From positions 1-16,173 of the forward strand of contig CAIRSV010000007.1 of the NCBI GenBank assembly GCA_903881265.1: DNA of 16,173 nt, in the 5' to 3' direction. Position 1 is the stretch's first letter. Each line of letters starts with the position of its first letter. Below are positions 15,056-16,173 of the stretch, in pieces. Under the pieces are notes generated by a model, which made no database searches, had not been told where the DNA came from, and was given only the letters and a program-made list of their open reading frames with translations. The DNA is from an uncultured Bacteroidota bacterium (lineage in GTDB: Bacteria > Bacteroidota > Bacteroidia > Chitinophagales > Chitinophagaceae). Both the position numbers and the translations under genes were made by a program.

Positions 15056-16173
15056 TTAATGCACGTCACTTGTTTTGTTGTCGGTGCGGGTAGCAGGTCG
15101 CAAAAATGGTGATGTCAATTTTTGACAAAAAAGAACCATGCGTTCAAAAAAACGAACATACAGTTCTCTATTAAATAACGGAGAATCATTGTTCGCCTTA
15201 TATAATAGAAAGAAGGCAATCATCAATAAGATCAGGGATGGCGACCACATACCCACTGGCACAGACACAATATGTTCCTTTGCAATTTTTTCTCCAATTG
15301 TGTTCATAAAATAATAGATAATGAAGAAGATAACAGCGCTGATAAACGGCATACCTAAGCCACCTTTTCGTATAATAGAGCCCAAGGCTCCGCCAATAAT
15401 AAACAACAGGATACACGCAAAGGGCATCGTAAAGCGTTTATTGAGTTCAATCTCCGCATCAACCAAATTGAGTTGCTGAAGCTTATGATTTTGCTTGTTT
15501 ACTTCCAGCATACTCTTTACACTTCTTGCAGCAATCTGAGCAGATGAAAGTACACGCGAACGAAATGAATCTGGAATAGTTTGCCAATAAGGACCTCGAT
15601 AGGTTTTAACAACTGGTAATGTTTTTTTTGTTTTCGCTGTATCCCAGCGCAAAATACTAATACCCGGATAGAGCAGTTCTTTTGTTGATTGATTGAGCTT
15701 ACGGATCGTCATCAGACTTGTATCGCGCTGCACCATAATTTGCCCGACAGACATCACCTCACGCATGTTCTTGAAGTAATTCTCATCGGTATTGGGCAGT
15801 TTAAACTCAGAAAGATCAAAGACCTTTTTCCAATACTTGAATCCTAATCGAATCTGCTCATGTTCATCCTTGCCACCTACTGGTACTTTATCTTCATAAC
15901 GCCAACCATCTTGCAATTCAAAAATCAAAAACTTTTTGTCGGCCGTTACATACATCACACCTTTTTTAGCCATCGTAATCTTGTCATTACCGCGACCCGA
16001 TGTATGGTCATAAATTTTTATATCGTGTACGGTTCGATCATCGCCATCTTTGCTTGAGATATAAATAACGTGATTAGGAATATCTCGATTGAATCGACCT
16101 GCCTTAATGGCTAGCACAGGCTTCTTGTTCTGAATATCATAAAGGAGTCGCGTTGCTTTTAACTTCGCTCTTG
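15056..16173 (-). CDS. LptF/LptG-family (YjgP/YjgQ) LPS export permease, C-terminal part
   Basis: 371 residues are visible, and the frame stays open past the right edge, so the N-terminal membrane helices are missing. The visible part starts within RAKLKATRLLYDIQNKKPVL, followed by AIKAGRF, a typical link into the periplasmic beta-jellyroll domain of YjgP/YjgQ proteins. The jellyroll follows (IYISSKDGDDRTVHDIKIYD; ITMAKKGVMYVT; FLIFELQDGWRYED). After a helical stretch come three membrane segments (MPFACILLFIIGGALGSII; PFISAVIFFIIYYFMNTIGE; WSPSLILLMIAFFLLYKA). LptF and LptG pair with the ATPase LptB to extract LPS from the inner membrane. The sequence does not tell F from G. The GTG at 16117 lies inside the conserved region and is not the start. 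The C-terminal tail of about 45 residues is basic and cytoplasmic. Confidence 0.9.
   Translation of the reverse strand, partial: RAKLKATRLLYDIQNKKPVLAIKAGRFNRDIPNHVIYISSKDGDDRTVHDIKIYDHTSGRGNDKITMAKKGVMYVTADKKFLIFELQDGWRYEDKVPVGGKDEHEQIRLGFKYWKKVFDLSEFKLPNTDENYFKNMREVMSVGQIMVQRDTSLMTIRKLNQSTKELLYPGISILRWDTAKTKKTLPVVKTYRGPYWQTIPDSFRSRVLSSAQIAARSVKSMLEVNKQNHKLQQLNLVDAEIELNKRFTMPFACILLFIIGGALGSIIRKGGLGMPFISAVIFFIIYYFMNTIGEKIAKEHIVSVPVGMWSPSLILLMIAFFLLYKANNDSPLFNRELYVRFFERMVLFCQKLTSPFLRPATRTDNKTSDVH

Noticed and set aside
1..16173. CRISPR arrays, tRNA or rRNA genes, transposases, toxin-antitoxin pairs, phage genes
   Set aside because: I looked for regular repeats, tRNA-like cloverleaf ends and typical mobile or defence protein motifs on both strands and found none.

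Overview
The window looks like a housekeeping stretch of a Bacteroidota chromosome, most likely from the Chitinophagaceae or close relatives. The reasons are a type III glutamine synthetase, a secreted family 92 glycosidase, an L32 protein whose start (MPNPKRRHSQ) resembles that clade, A-rich leaders with no clear Shine-Dalgarno sequences, and several promoter boxes close to the Bacteroidota TTG / TAnnTTTG pattern. The family-level placement is from memory and is only moderately sure. I see no mobile element, CRISPR array, tRNA, rRNA or phage gene.

Left part (1-4696, all minus strand). The window opens in the 5' end of purK (purine synthesis), which has its own promoter. Upstream of it is the yceD-rpmF-plsX operon (YceD/DUF177, ribosomal protein L32, phosphate acyltransferase), closed by a Rho-independent terminator. 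Next comes glnN, a 730-residue type III glutamine synthetase. Between glnN and yceD lies a 236-base non-coding spacer that holds a foldback structure.

Middle part (4937-8941). Diverging from glnN is a plus-strand run: cca (tRNA CCA-adding enzyme), a small gene of the pRiA4b ORF-3-like family that is split by a one-base frameshift at an A7 tract, and miaA (tRNA dimethylallyltransferase, best read from a TTG start). The two tRNA-modifying genes flank the broken gene. recF converges on miaA with only 8 bases between them.

Right part (9081-16173). A secreted GH92 alpha-mannosidase-type enzyme stands alone on the plus strand. Facing it is a LolA-like lipoprotein carrier. Beyond that is a minus-strand envelope cluster read in the order lptF/G-like permease (partial), PAP2 phosphatase, kdsB (CMP-Kdo synthesis), SAM methyltransferase. 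Together with lolA, these point to lipopolysaccharide and outer-membrane assembly.

I did not find a convincing new multi-gene system. The observations most worth checking are the frameshifted gene between cca and miaA, a recurrent TAnnTTT(G/A) box only 4-5 bases before the start codon of three genes (predicting leaderless mRNAs), and the foldback in the glnN-yceD spacer.
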